Source: a virus. From it: 28,744 nucleotides of DNA. The stretch covers positions 1 to 28,744 of the IMG/VR virus record IMGVR_UViG_3300031825_000061; one strand, 5' to 3'. Of this stretch, positions 1 through 8,609 are shown piece by piece; within the stretch, counting starts at the first letter, position 1; every line of letters starts with the position of its first letter. Below the pieces are notes generated by a model. It made no database searches, was not told where the DNA came from, and worked only from the letters and a program-made list of their open reading frames with translations. Both the position numbers and the translations under genes were made by a program.

Positions 1-80
1 ACCGGCAGCTCAACCCCTGCATGGAGGAGGTGGGTTTCGGCGTCGGAACCGGCCCATCCACGAAGCCGTGGCCATGCTCG

Positions 81-320
81 TCACCCCGAGTCTCGGAGCC
101 AGTCCCAAATTGCCAGCATGGCCCTCTTCGCCAGTGGCAGCAGCTGCGCAATCCGGAGGGTGCGATCCAGCCAAATCCATGGGTTTTCGTCGTTCACGCG
201 GCGGCGTTGCTGTGGGCTCATGCCGGGAAGACTGGGCCCAGTCGGGGTCGAAAGTGAATCCCTCCTCTTGCCGTGGCGCCTCGTTGCTCGCTTCTTCCTT
301 GCCAAGGTTTGTCGCTCCAT
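81..320 (-). CDS. possible small basic phage protein
   Basis: This is a 79-residue leftward reading frame. I chose the start because GGAG sits five bases before the ATG; the open frame itself extends further upstream. The first 25 residues are very rich in Arg and Lys, and the C-terminal third is Trp- and Leu-rich (NPWIWLDRT, AIWDWLRDSG). I do not recognise the family. It runs against the late operon, so it could belong to the leftward early or regulatory side of the phage. Codon bias is not convincing and the call is weak. Confidence 0.28.
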   Translation of the reverse strand: MERQTLARKKRATRRHGKRRDSLSTPTGPSLPGMSPQQRRRVNDENPWIWLDRTLRIAQLLPLAKRAMLAIWDWLRDSG

Positions 321-767
321 TGTTTCTCCGGAAGCTATCGGGCGCTCGTCGTCGGCGACAGGGTGACGGAGGTCACTCCAAGGGTCGCCGGCTCTCGTCC
401 GATCGCGCATACGGCATCCTGCGGCGGGCCCAGTGGCCCGTTCGCCCCCTTTTTCCGAAATCACAGGCAGCAGGTCCCCAAGGGCGGCGACGCCGGGATA
501 GATCCGCTGACAGGACCGTAGGCGGGGGCGCCCGAAATAGCACGGTGAAACGATGCACCTGGCGCTCGTTTTCCGAATCGGCTAGGCCGCACGCACGCGG
601 GCATTTGGGGATGCCTGGCAGCAGGCGAGCCGAGACGTACAGCGAGGAAGACGGAACGACGACCGCCCATTCCTGGTCCGTACGTATCGAGTGGCTGCAG
701 GTGCTGCGCCCGGGAACGGCTGGGTGCCTCGAGGCGCAGACCGAATGACGACCACGAAGAGGGGATC
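321..767. other. no confidently coding sequence before the late genes
   Basis: No frame in this stretch has both convincing codon bias and a good ribosome site. The best candidate is a 45-residue rightward frame at 611-748 starting MPGSRRAETY, with GC-rich third positions near its end but a poor start region. A late promoter or antiterminator target might be expected here, but I see no clear promoter or hairpin. Confidence 0.4.
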
Positions 768-1118
768 ATGGAAGCACTACTGGAGCGGGTCTGCATGGCC
801 CCGGTGATCCGCCACACCCGCCAGCCCGACCCGAGGCAGGGCAAGGGGATGACGAAACTGGTGTGGATGCTGCTGCTGGACGAAGGCGGCTGGTGGACGG
901 CGGCTGAAGTCGTCGCGCGGCTGCATGTGCACGCTCCATGGATGCGCCAGCAGCTTCGAATGATGGCCATCGGCGGGTTGGTGGAGCACCGCACGCACGA
1001 AACCATCGACGGCGAGCGCCTGACGCAATACTCGGTGAGCTGGAAGTGCAAGCAGCCCCGGGACGTGACCATCGAGGAAATCTGGCGGTTGCTGCAGGCG
1101 ACCGCTGCGAAGGGGTAG
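768..1118 (+). CDS. winged-helix-like phage protein upstream of terminase
   Basis: A 116-residue protein starts at ATG 768, with AGAGGGG a few bases upstream. Residues about 28-80 (WMLLLDEGGWWTAAEVVARL, then the QQLRMMAIGGLVEHR stretch) have the helix-turn-helix and wing pattern of winged-helix DNA-binding proteins, as in phage 'increase local specificity' regulators. It may act on transcription or replication near the packaging genes, but no specific family is recognised. The gene ends at a G-rich site (aaggggtaggggg), after which another frame stays open to 1282, so its C-terminus may be frameshifted. Confidence 0.7.
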   Translation: MEALLERVCMAPVIRHTRQPDPRQGKGMTKLVWMLLLDEGGWWTAAEVVARLHVHAPWMRQQLRMMAIGGLVEHRTHETIDGERLTQYSVSWKCKQPRDVTIEEIWRLLQATAAKG

Positions 1119-1282
1119 GGGGCGCGCCGCAGGCCGAGAGCCGGCGTTCTAGCGCCGCCCGTGAGACGACCAAAGTGGCATCCGATGCCACCCCGGTGCG
1201 CGGCAAGCCACGTGAAAAGAAACCCCTACGCGCAATGGCAAGAACCGCGGCAAGGCGGAAGAATGATCACCGCCGACCATGA
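1119..1282 (+). other. possible frameshifted C-terminal extension of the 768-1118 gene
   Basis: The only long gap between genes in the early part of the operon is open in one frame up to a TGA at 1280-1282. The translation is basic and low in complexity (for example ATPVRGKPREKKPLRAMART), like many disordered C-termini of phage DNA-binding proteins. Joining it to the preceding gene needs one frame change in the G-rich stretch at about 1112-1124. It has no good start of its own. Confidence 0.2.
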
Positions 1283-1297
1283 AAGGAAGGCCGAACC

Positions 1298-1423
1298 ATG
1301 TCCGTAATCATCCCCTCCAAGCACCGCCCGCGCATTCACTGCAGCATCGATGTGCTGTTTCGCGCCGGAGCGCTCGTCATCACGCGAGCCGTTGGCCTGA
1401 GCCGGGAGAAGCGCCATGGCTAA
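1298..1423 (+). CDS. small phage protein of unknown function
   Basis: A 41-residue protein starts at ATG 1298, eight bases after a strong AAGGAAGG ribosome site. It begins MSVIIPSKHRPRIHCSID and ends in REKRHG. Its stop overlaps the start of the next gene at 1416 by eight bases, which suggests translational coupling in the operon. No domain is recognised. The ribosome site and the tiling with neighbours are the main evidence. Confidence 0.5.
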   Translation: MSVIIPSKHRPRIHCSIDVLFRAGALVITRAVGLSREKRHG

Positions 1424-1631
1424 AGCTCTCCCCTTGAAGCTCTGGCTGGAGCTGGAAGACGATGTGGCCCGCCACCAGGCAGAACTCGCGCAGGCGTTCG
1501 CCGAGGCTCGGGAGCGGTTGCTGCCGGAGCCGCCGGAGCCAACGCGCCCATGGGGGCCGGCCTTCCTCATGTTGTCCCCGGCAGAGGAAGAACGACGCGG
1601 CCTGTTCGGACTCGGGGTACTGGGGCTGTAG
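1416..1631 (+). CDS. small phage protein before the small terminase
   Basis: A 71-residue protein starts at ATG 1416 with GGGAG upstream. The first half is a predicted amphipathic helix (LWLELEDDVARHQAELAQAF), followed by a Pro-rich stretch (LLPEPPEPTRPWG). Its TAG stop shares one base with the GTG start of the small terminase (TAGTG), so the two are probably translationally coupled. No family is recognised. Small coiled proteins of this kind are common just before terminase genes. Confidence 0.62.
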   Translation: MAKALPLKLWLELEDDVARHQAELAQAFAEARERLLPEPPEPTRPWGPAFLMLSPAEEERRGLFGLGVLGL

Positions 1632-2218
1632 TGGGCCGTCCGTCCAAACTCACCCCAGCGCAGTGGTCCGAAGTGGAGCGCCGGCTGCTGGCTGGCGAAA
1701 CCGCCCGAGCGCTGGGGCGTGAGTTCGGCGTCTCCGAAGCAGCGATCCGCAAGCGATTCGGCGCGGTAAGTTCGCAAAGTGCGCAAGTACGCATTGCGGC
1801 GGAAAAACTGGCTGATGCGAACATAACCCTGCAGGCGCTTCCGCCCGCCCAGCGCGCGGTGGCGATCGACCTGTCCGAGAAGCTGCGCAGCATCAGCCAG
1901 AGCCTTGCGCACGCGGCGGATCTCGGCGCCAAGACGGCGCACCGGCTGCAGGCGCTGGCCAACTCCGAAGTGTCGAAGGTGGACGACGCCGAGCCGATGA
2001 AGTCGCTGGAGAACCTGAAGGGCGTCGCGGTGCTGACCAAGCTGGCGAACGACTCTGCGAGCATCGCGCTGAACCTGCTGGCGGCGAACAAGGACACCGT
2101 GAAGCGCCTGAACGAAGAAGGCGGCGACCCGGAAACGCCGGCCCTGAACGCGGCCGACCTGTCGACGGAAGCGCTGGCGGAGATCATGCGGGCCCGGGAT
2201 GCATCTCTCCGAGGCTGA
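1631..2218 (+). CDS. probable terminase small subunit
   Basis: A 195-residue protein starts at GTG 1631; an upstream in-frame ATG at 1550 would run over the previous gene. The N-terminus GRPSKLTPAQWSEVERRLLA plus GVSEAAIRKRFG is a resolvase/terminase-like helix-turn-helix at residues 2-45. The remainder is helical and Ala- and Leu-rich, as in oligomerising small terminases. Small terminases recognise the packaging site on phage DNA and hand it to the large subunit. The gene lies directly upstream of, and overlaps by 20 bases, an unmistakable large terminase, which is the main support for the function. Confidence 0.77.
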   Translation: MGRPSKLTPAQWSEVERRLLAGETARALGREFGVSEAAIRKRFGAVSSQSAQVRIAAEKLADANITLQALPPAQRAVAIDLSEKLRSISQSLAHAADLGAKTAHRLQALANSEVSKVDDAEPMKSLENLKGVAVLTKLANDSASIALNLLAANKDTVKRLNEEGGDPETPALNAADLSTEALAEIMRARDASLRG

Positions 2219-3665
2219 CCTGCAGGCCGTGGAGCGCGAGCTTTGCCGCCGCTCCCTCGCGGAGTTCGCCAAGCGCGCCTGGCGCGTGCTGGAGCCGGTA
2301 GCAGAGCTGAAATGGGGATGGGCGCTGGACGCGATCTGCCAGCACCTGGAAGCAGTGACGGACGGTCGGATTACCCGGCTGCTGATGAACGTCCCGCCCG
2401 GCTCCATGAAGTCCCTGCTGACCGGCGTCATCTGGCCGGCGTGGGAGTGGGGGCCGCGCGGCATGCCGGAAATGCGCTTCGTCGGCACTGCGCACGAGGA
2501 GCAGCTGGCAATCCGGGACAGCCGGCGCTGCCGGGACCTGATCAAGTCCGAGTGGTACCAGCGCCTGTGGCCGGTGGAGCTCTCGGCCGACCTGGACGGA
2601 AAGCGGGAGTTCGGCAATACCCGCAAGGGCGTGCGGCAGGCGCGCGCGTTCACGTCCATGACCGGCGTGCGCGGGGACCGGGTGATCCTGGATGACCCGA
2701 TCAGCGCGGACAACGCCAACAGCGATGCGAAGCTGGAGGCGGCCAAGATCGCCTTCACCGAGACGCTGCCCACGCGCGTCAACTCGAAAAATTCCGCCAT
2801 CGTGGTGATCATGCAGCGCCTGAACGAGAAGGACGTCTCGGGCGTGATCAAGGTCATGGGCCTGCCCTACGTGCACCTGTGCATCCCCATGCGCTTCGAA
2901 CCGGCCAGAAAGTGCACGACGAGCATCGGCTGGGAGGACCCGCGCACAGTCGAAGGCGAACTGATGTTCCCCGAGCGCTTCGGGGAAGCGCAGGTCAAGG
3001 AACTGGAGAAGACGCTGGGCAGCTACGGCACGGCCGGCCAGTTGCAGCAGAACCCGACACCACGGGGCGGCGGCATCCTCAAGACCGCGTGGTTTCGCTA
3101 CTGGACACACCTGCCGCCGCTGGAGTGGACCGAGGTGTTCGTCGACACGGCACAAAAGGAAGGCCAGGAGAACGACTATTGCGTGCTGCAGCTGTGGGGG
3201 CGCTCCACGAGCGGGCAGGGCGTGCTGATCGACCAGCGGCGCGACAAGTGGGAGTCGCCCGAGCTGATCGTCAACACCCGCGCGTTCTGGAACAAGCACA
3301 AGGCCACGTCCTTCAACCCGCGCCGCATGGGCGTGGAGGACAAGGTGAGCGGCACGGGGCTGATCCAGACGCTGCGGCGCGAGGGCATCCCGATCCTGAC
3401 GATCCCGCGCGACAAGGACAAGGTGAGCCGCGGGCATGACGCCGCGCCCTTCGTCGAGTCGGGCAACGTGCTGCTGCCGGCCGACGCGCCGTGGCTGTCG
3501 GACTTCCTGGGCGAGGCCGAGAAGTTCCCCAACGGCGCGCACGACGACCAGATGGACCCGATGTTCGACGCCATCGATGCCATCCAGCGCCGGCCCTCCG
3601 CGGCGCCGGCGACGGCCAGTCCAGTGCCGACCGTCAGCCACTTCGCCCGCCGCCCTGGCCGCTGA
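2199..3665 (+). CDS. terminase large subunit (packaging ATPase and nuclease)
   Basis: A 488-residue protein with the full terminase plan. The Walker A-like loop is NVPPGSMKS (residues 64-72), Walker B is VILDDP (162-167), and the coupling motif region is IVVIMQRLNEKD (201-212). The C-terminal RNase H-like nuclease has candidate acidic metal ligands at D316 (FVDTAQ), E380/D381 and D449/D450 (GAHDDQMDP). It would drive DNA into the prohead by ATP hydrolysis and cut the concatemer. The start overlaps the small terminase by 20 bases. Its TGA is followed one base later by copy 1 of a repeated hairpin element. Confidence 0.96.
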   Translation: MHLSEADLQAVERELCRRSLAEFAKRAWRVLEPVAELKWGWALDAICQHLEAVTDGRITRLLMNVPPGSMKSLLTGVIWPAWEWGPRGMPEMRFVGTAHEEQLAIRDSRRCRDLIKSEWYQRLWPVELSADLDGKREFGNTRKGVRQARAFTSMTGVRGDRVILDDPISADNANSDAKLEAAKIAFTETLPTRVNSKNSAIVVIMQRLNEKDVSGVIKVMGLPYVHLCIPMRFEPARKCTTSIGWEDPRTVEGELMFPERFGEAQVKELEKTLGSYGTAGQLQQNPTPRGGGILKTAWFRYWTHLPPLEWTEVFVDTAQKEGQENDYCVLQLWGRSTSGQGVLIDQRRDKWESPELIVNTRAFWNKHKATSFNPRRMGVEDKVSGTGLIQTLRREGIPILTIPRDKDKVSRGHDAAPFVESGNVLLPADAPWLSDFLGEAEKFPNGAHDDQMDPMFDAIDAIQRRPSAAPATASPVPTVSHFARRPGR

Positions 3666-3666
3666 G

Positions 3667-3699
3667 CCGAAAAGGCTTCGCCTACGGCTCCTTGGCCGT
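3667..3699 (+). repeat. intergenic repeat-hairpin, copy 1
   Basis: CCGAAAAGGCTTCGCCTACG begins one base after the large terminase stop. It is followed by a hairpin with arms ACGGC (3684-3688) and GCCGT (3695-3699) and loop TCCTTG. Related copies are at 6139 and 13147. Possible roles are RNA processing, transcription attenuation or a module-border recombination site. Confidence 0.75.
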
Positions 3700-3728
3700 G
3701 TGACTGAAGCGCCATAGCTTCGGGCACC

Positions 3729-5927
3729 ATGGCCGAAACGAACGACGCGCGGGACGCCCGCCTGCAGAAAGTCCACGCCCGCGCGCTGGAGCGCTTCGAC
3801 CGCGCCTACTCGCCTCAGCGGGACATCCGCCTGCAGTGCGCGCAGGATCGCCGCTTCGTGTTCGTGCCCGGGGCGCAATACGACGGCGACCTCGGCGAGC
3901 AATTCGCCAACCGGGCCCGCTTCGAGATCAACAAGGTGCACCAGGCGGTGGTGCGGACCTTCTCCGAGTACCGCAACAACCGCGTGACGGTCGATTTCCG
4001 TCCGGCCGACGACGACACCAGCGACGACACGGCCGATTTCCTGGACGGCATGTACCGCGGCGACGAGGCCGACTCCGGTGGGCAGGAAGCCTACGACACG
4101 GCTTTCGAGGAAGGCGTGGCCGGCGGCATGGGCGCCTGGCGGCTTCTTTCCTGCTACGAGGACGAGGAAGACGAGGACGACGAGCGCCAGCGCATCCAGA
4201 TGGTCCCGATCTCTGATGCGGATCAGTCGGTGTTCTTCGACGCCGACGCGAAGCGCTACGACAAGGCGGACGCCAAGTGCGCCTGGGTCATCACCGGCAT
4301 GCAGGATGACTGCTACGAGGAGGAATGCGGAGAGGACGGTGCTTCGGGCGTGGAGCGGGCGGACTACATCGCGCGCAAGGCGATGGCGGACAAGAGCGGC
4401 AAGGGGCTGACCAGTTTCGACCGCGTGAGCCGCACGGGCGTCTTCGACTGGTTCACGCCGGACGTGATCTACGTCGCCGAGTACTACGAGGTGGAGATGA
4501 CGAAGGACACGGTCTACGTGTACCGCTCGCCCACCGACGAGGAAGAGAAGTTCAAGCGCTCGGAGTTCGCCGCCAAGAAGGAACTGGACGAGCATGTGAA
4601 GGAACTGACCGACCAGGGTTTCACGCTCGCGCGCACCAAGAAGATCCAGGCCCGCAAGGTCCACAAGTACATCATCGACGGAAACCGGGTGATCGAGGAC
4701 TGCGGCTACATCGCAGGCAAGCACATCCCGATCGTCCCCTACTACGCCAAGCGCCAGATCGTTGACGGCGTGGAGCGCGTGTCGGGTCGCGTGCGCCTCG
4801 CGATCGACACCCAGCGCCTCTACAACATGCTGGTGTCCATGCTCGCGGAGATCGCAGCGGACAGCCCGAAGGAAAAACCCATCTTCACGCCCGCGCAGAT
4901 CGCCAGGCACGAAGCCATGTGGGCCGAGGACAACGTCAAGCGTTACCCGTACCTGCTGGTGAACGAGACGTTCGACGGTGCCGGGAACGTGGTGGCGCCG
5001 CAGCCGGTGGGCTATACCAAGGCGCCGAACATCCCGCCCGCGCTGGCCGGTCTGATCCAACTCGTGGGTGCCGACCTGCAGGACATGCTCGGGGCGAACG
5101 GCGAGCAGCAGGAAGTCGTTTCCAACATCAGCGCCAAGGCCATCGAGCTGATCCAGAACCGCTTGGACATGGCCGATTTCATCTTCATGGACAACCTCAA
5201 GCAGTCCATGCGCCGGGCGGGGGAAATCTGGCTGTCGATGGCCCGAGAGCTGTACGACGAGGACGACCGGCCGATGCGGATCGTGGGGCTGGACGGCTCC
5301 GACGAGGTCGCGAAGCTGCGCCAGCCGATGGACGACAACGGAAAGACCGTCTACACGAACGACCCGAAGGCGGGGAAGTTCAAGGTGACGGCCGATGTCG
5401 GACCGAGCTTCACCACTCGCCGCGATGGCACCGTCCGCGCGCTCACGGGGGTCATGCAGTATGTCGAAGACCCGCAGGACAAGTCGGTGCTGACCGGGGT
5501 CGTGATCCAGAACCTCGAAGGCGAAGGCCTGCAGGACGTGAAGGACTACTGGCGCAAGAAGATGGTCGCCTTGGGCGTGACGAAGCCCAACGAGGAAGAG
5601 GCCGCCGAACTGGATGCCGCGAAGGCGAACCAGAAGCCCGACCCGCAGGCCGAGTTCCTGCAGGCCGAGGCGAAGAAGTCGCTCGCCCTGGCGGACAAGG
5701 CGCGCGCGGACACCGAGGCGGCGCTGGCCAAGGCCAAGGAGTCGGAGGCGAACGCCGCGGCGCTGCTGGTCAAGATCGACATGGCGCGCATCGACCAGGT
5801 GCTGGCGCTGGCCGATTCGCTGCTGGAAGAGCGCAAGCACGCGGACAGCACCGCCCTGCAGGTCGCACAGCGCCAGCAGCAGGCGATGCAGGGCATGCAG
5901 CAACAGGACGAGCCGGCGGCAGCGTGA
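3729..5927 (+). CDS. P22-like portal protein
   Basis: A 732-residue protein, very close to the 725 residues of P22 gp1. It shows features of the P22 portal family: an Arg/Asp-rich start (RFDRAYSPQRDIRLQCAQDR), the segment INKVHQAVVRTFSEYRNNRV, an acidic loop (EDEEDEDDE, about residue 140), the PKEKPIFTPAQI region and a long Ala/Lys/Glu helical C-terminus (about 630-730) like the P22 barrel. Twelve copies would form the ring through which DNA enters and leaves the head. The ribosome site is weak. Its TGA overlaps the GTG of the next gene (GTGA). Confidence 0.95.
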   Translation: MAETNDARDARLQKVHARALERFDRAYSPQRDIRLQCAQDRRFVFVPGAQYDGDLGEQFANRARFEINKVHQAVVRTFSEYRNNRVTVDFRPADDDTSDDTADFLDGMYRGDEADSGGQEAYDTAFEEGVAGGMGAWRLLSCYEDEEDEDDERQRIQMVPISDADQSVFFDADAKRYDKADAKCAWVITGMQDDCYEEECGEDGASGVERADYIARKAMADKSGKGLTSFDRVSRTGVFDWFTPDVIYVAEYYEVEMTKDTVYVYRSPTDEEEKFKRSEFAAKKELDEHVKELTDQGFTLARTKKIQARKVHKYIIDGNRVIEDCGYIAGKHIPIVPYYAKRQIVDGVERVSGRVRLAIDTQRLYNMLVSMLAEIAADSPKEKPIFTPAQIARHEAMWAEDNVKRYPYLLVNETFDGAGNVVAPQPVGYTKAPNIPPALAGLIQLVGADLQDMLGANGEQQEVVSNISAKAIELIQNRLDMADFIFMDNLKQSMRRAGEIWLSMARELYDEDDRPMRIVGLDGSDEVAKLRQPMDDNGKTVYTNDPKAGKFKVTADVGPSFTTRRDGTVRALTGVMQYVEDPQDKSVLTGVVIQNLEGEGLQDVKDYWRKKMVALGVTKPNEEEAAELDAAKANQKPDPQAEFLQAEAKKSLALADKARADTEAALAKAKESEANAAALLVKIDMARIDQVLALADSLLEERKHADSTALQVAQRQQQAMQGMQQQDEPAAA

Positions 5928-6124
5928 GCGCCAAGGTCATCCCCTTCACCGGCATTACCCGGCTCGATCTGCCGGCCGATCGCATCTTGGAGAACAACAA
6001 AGGCGAGCTCGCCGGCGTGGTCATCATGGGTTGGGATCACGACGGCAACGAGGTGTTCGCCTCCAGCTACGCGGACGGCGGCACCGTGCTGTGCTGCTGG
6101 AACGCTGCAAGCAGCGCCTGTTGA
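5924..6124 (+). CDS. small phage protein, apparently frameshifted near its end
   Basis: The frame starts at GTG 5924, overlapping the portal stop, and encodes 66 residues starting (M)SAKVIPFTGITRLDLPADR and containing GVVIMGWDHDGNEVFASSYADGG. The function of this small portal-adjacent protein is unknown. The last residues, CCWNAASSAC, look out of frame. Restoring one G at about 6093 (TG to TGG) gives DGGTVLWLLERCKQRLLNPDA with a stop at 6136-6138, directly before repeat copy 2. I think the intact gene was 5924-6138 and that a single base is missing by mutation or sequence error. Confidence 0.72.
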   Translation: MSAKVIPFTGITRLDLPADRILENNKGELAGVVIMGWDHDGNEVFASSYADGGTVLCCWNAASSAC

Positions 6125-6138
6125 ATCCCGACGCCTGA

Positions 6139-6174
6139 CCGAAAAGACTTCGCCTACGAATCCTTCGCGATTCG
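6139..6174 (+). repeat. intergenic repeat-hairpin, copy 2
   Basis: CCGAAAAGACTTCGCCTACG begins immediately after the restored stop codon at 6136-6138. It overlaps a hairpin with arms CGAATC (6157-6162) and GATTCG (6169-6174) and loop CTTCGC. The stem sequence differs from copies 1 and 3 but still pairs, so the structure appears conserved while the stem sequence is not. Confidence 0.75.
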
Positions 6175-6246
6175 CTCACTCGTTTCGATCATCCGCCCCA
6201 ACGTAAGCCGGCGCCACGGTCAAGGGGCCGAGATGGAAGGGTCTGA

Positions 6247-7161
6247 ATGAAAACGGGTGAAGCCGAAGAAGTGGACGTGCTCGATTCCGAGAAGGAAACC
6301 GACCTCGAAGACGACCAGCCGCAAGACGGCGCGAACAAAGGCGAGGAAGGTGGCCAGGTCGACAACGATGCCGGCGACGGCGAAGGTGGCGACCGCGAGG
6401 AAGAAGAGACCGTCGTCTCGATCGGCAGCGAGGAACCCCCCACCTCGGAGACCGGTGAAGGCGAATCGACGGTTTTTGCCGACCTTCGCAAGCGGCTTCG
6501 CGAGACCTCGCGGGAGCTGCGCAAAGCGCAGGAACAGCTGGCGAGCGGCCAACAGGTCGTGCAGCCGAAAGTCCCGCAGCTGCGCGCCAAGCCCACCCTC
6601 GAAGGCCACGAGTTCGATGCGGAGGCGTTCCAGACCGACCTGGACAAGTGGTACGCCGAGAAGGCCGAAGCGGATCGCAAGACCGCCGAAGCCCAGGCGG
6701 CGCAGCGCCAGGCGGTGGAAGCGCAGCAACGCGCGGTGCAGGTGGTGCAGGCGAACTACGCCAAGTCGAAGGAAGCGCTGAAGGTCAAGGACTTCCAGCA
6801 GGCCGAAGACGAAGTGGCGGCGCAGTTCTCCGAGGTGCAGCAGTCCATCGTGGCTAGCGGCGCCGCGAACCCCGGCCTCGTGGTGTACGCGCTGGGCAAG
6901 AACCCGAAGAAGCTCGCCGAGCTGGCCTCGATCAAGGACCCGGTGAAGTTCGCTGTGGCGATCGGAAAACTCGAAACGGAAGTGAAAGTGACCAAGCGCA
7001 CCAGCACCAAGCCAGCGCCCGAGCGGACGATGACCGGCGGCGGTTCCGGCTCGACCTCAAAGGCAACCCTTGAACGCCTGCAGGCCGAGGCCGACAAGAC
7101 CGGCGACCGCTCGAAGGTCGCGCGGTTCATCCGTCAGCAGCGGCTCGCCGGACAGAAGTGA
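6247..7161 (+). CDS. scaffolding protein (P22 gp8-like)
   Basis: A 304-residue protein; P22 gp8 has 303. The start ATG has GGAAGGG five bases upstream. The first 75 residues are strongly acidic and disordered (EDDQPQDGANKGEEGG). Residues about 78-175 form a long Gln/Ala/Glu coiled region, and the C-terminus is basic (KVARFIRQQRLAGQK), like the coat-binding helix-turn-helix of gp8. Scaffold guides coat assembly into a prohead and leaves before packaging. It lies between portal and coat as in P22. Assignment rests on position, length and composition, because scaffolds diverge quickly. Confidence 0.87.
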   Translation: MKTGEAEEVDVLDSEKETDLEDDQPQDGANKGEEGGQVDNDAGDGEGGDREEEETVVSIGSEEPPTSETGEGESTVFADLRKRLRETSRELRKAQEQLASGQQVVQPKVPQLRAKPTLEGHEFDAEAFQTDLDKWYAEKAEADRKTAEAQAAQRQAVEAQQRAVQVVQANYAKSKEALKVKDFQQAEDEVAAQFSEVQQSIVASGAANPGLVVYALGKNPKKLAELASIKDPVKFAVAIGKLETEVKVTKRTSTKPAPERTMTGGGSGSTSKATLERLQAEADKTGDRSKVARFIRQQRLAGQK

Positions 7162-7174
7162 GGTTCGAACCATC

Positions 7175-8605
7175 ATGAAACGCCTTTTCGCTTCCCTGGA
7201 CTTCCGAATGGTCCTCTTCGCCGTGGTCGTGGTCGCGCTGTTCCAGTTCGGCCTCGTCGACCCGGTTTCCGCCGGCATGATCGGCTTCGCGGGTGCCACC
7301 GCGTTCTCGAAGCAGGAGCTGGTCTTCTTCGACGACCTGCTCGCCGGCTTCGATGACGGTCTCGTCCTCGGCCGCAACGTCTCCGTCTACAACGCCGATC
7401 CGGTGGTGCTGGAACGCTCGCAGAACCTGCAGATCTGGCGCCCGCAGCCCTACGTATCGACGTCCATCGACGGCGCGGCCGGCACGGACATCTCGGCGTC
7501 CTTCGCCGACGTGACGCAGCTTTCGGTCCCGATCGGCATCGGCTTCAACAAGACCGTGCCGTGGAACATGACCACGGACGACCTGAACGACCCGCAGCAG
7601 CGTGACCGCAAGCTCAAGTCCGCGATGTCCCGCCTGGGCAGCGACATCAACCTGGCCGTCGCCAACGTGGTCGGCCAACAGGGCACGCTGGTGGTCAAGC
7701 AGACCTCGGCCGCGTCCGGCTACGACGACATCTCCTTGGCAGACGCCCTGATGCTGGAACAGGGCCTGATCGCCGAGGACGACCCGGCCCGCCGCGTGTG
7801 CGTGCTGCACGCCCGCGACTACAACAAGGTCGCCGGCAATCTCGCCAAGCCGCAGAGCTCGGCCAACCCGAAGGTGAACAGCGCCTACGAGCGCGCCTAC
7901 GTGGGCAACGTGTCCGGCTTCGAGACCTTCAAGGCGGGGTACACCTACAACCTGGCCGCCAAGGCCGGTGTGACGGTGACGATCAACGACGCGACCGCCG
8001 CGAACCGCCGCTACGTACCGAAGGCGACCAGCACGGCAGCCACGGGTGAGACGGGCAACGTGGACAACCGCTACATGAACCTGACCATCGGCGTCGTGTC
8101 CGGCACGGTCAAGGTGGGCGACCGCTTCACCATCGCGGGCGTCAACGCGGTGCACCACATCACCAAGGTCGACACGGGCCAGCTCAAGACGTTCACGATC
8201 ACCGGCATCGTGTCCGGCGCGGGCGGCGCGGGCGTTGTGACGATCAGCCCCCCGATCATCGTCGCGGACGGAACCACCCAGGCCGAGAAGGAGTACGCGA
8301 ACGTCACGACCACGCCGGCCAACGGCGCGGCGATCACGTTCCTGAACACCACGACCGCCAACGTGGCCCCGTTCTGGCGCGAGGACTGCATCGAACTGCT
8401 CCCGGGCCGCAACGGCTTCGATTCCGAGCTGATGTCCAACGGCGCCGCTGCGGTGCAGGGTACGACCGAGCTGGGTATCCAGATCATCATGTACCGCTTC
8501 TTCGACATCAACACGAAGAAGATCAAGTACCGGGTGGATACCCGCTTCGGGGTCGGCATGACCCAACCCGAAGGCTGCGGCATCCTGCTGTTCGGCCAAG
8601 CCTGA
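7175..8605 (+). CDS. major capsid protein (P22 coat family)
   Basis: A 476-residue protein from ATG 7175. It matches the P22 coat plan: VPWNMTTDDLNDPQQRDRKL, the SRLGSDINLAVANVV segment, NVDNRYMNLTIGVVSGTVKVGDRFTIAGV (the inserted I-domain region) and the ISPPIIVADGTTQ stretch with EKEYANV. It forms the HK97-fold shell. Unusually, the first 34 residues include a strongly hydrophobic run (MVLFAVVVVALFQFGLVD). A start at ATG 7277 would give 442 residues, nearer the 430 of P22 coat, but its ribosome site is poor. The upstream GTGAGG supports 7175 only modestly. A strong hairpin follows the stop. Confidence 0.95.
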   Translation: MKRLFASLDFRMVLFAVVVVALFQFGLVDPVSAGMIGFAGATAFSKQELVFFDDLLAGFDDGLVLGRNVSVYNADPVVLERSQNLQIWRPQPYVSTSIDGAAGTDISASFADVTQLSVPIGIGFNKTVPWNMTTDDLNDPQQRDRKLKSAMSRLGSDINLAVANVVGQQGTLVVKQTSAASGYDDISLADALMLEQGLIAEDDPARRVCVLHARDYNKVAGNLAKPQSSANPKVNSAYERAYVGNVSGFETFKAGYTYNLAAKAGVTVTINDATAANRRYVPKATSTAATGETGNVDNRYMNLTIGVVSGTVKVGDRFTIAGVNAVHHITKVDTGQLKTFTITGIVSGAGGAGVVTISPPIIVADGTTQAEKEYANVTTTPANGAAITFLNTTTANVAPFWREDCIELLPGRNGFDSELMSNGAAAVQGTTELGIQIIMYRFFDINTKKIKYRVDTRFGVGMTQPEGCGILLFGQA

Positions 8606-8609
8606 TCTG

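Noticed and set aside
68-748. Rightward 226-codon frame at the window start
   Set aside because: Ser/Arg-rich translation without codon bias over most of its length and no good ribosome site; only its last 45 codons look slightly gene-like.
2184-5903. Very long leftward open frame (1239 codons) opposite terminase and portal
   Set aside because: It mirrors two certain rightward genes, has Leu/Arg/Val/His-rich antisense composition, and is expected in high-GC DNA with strong third-position bias.
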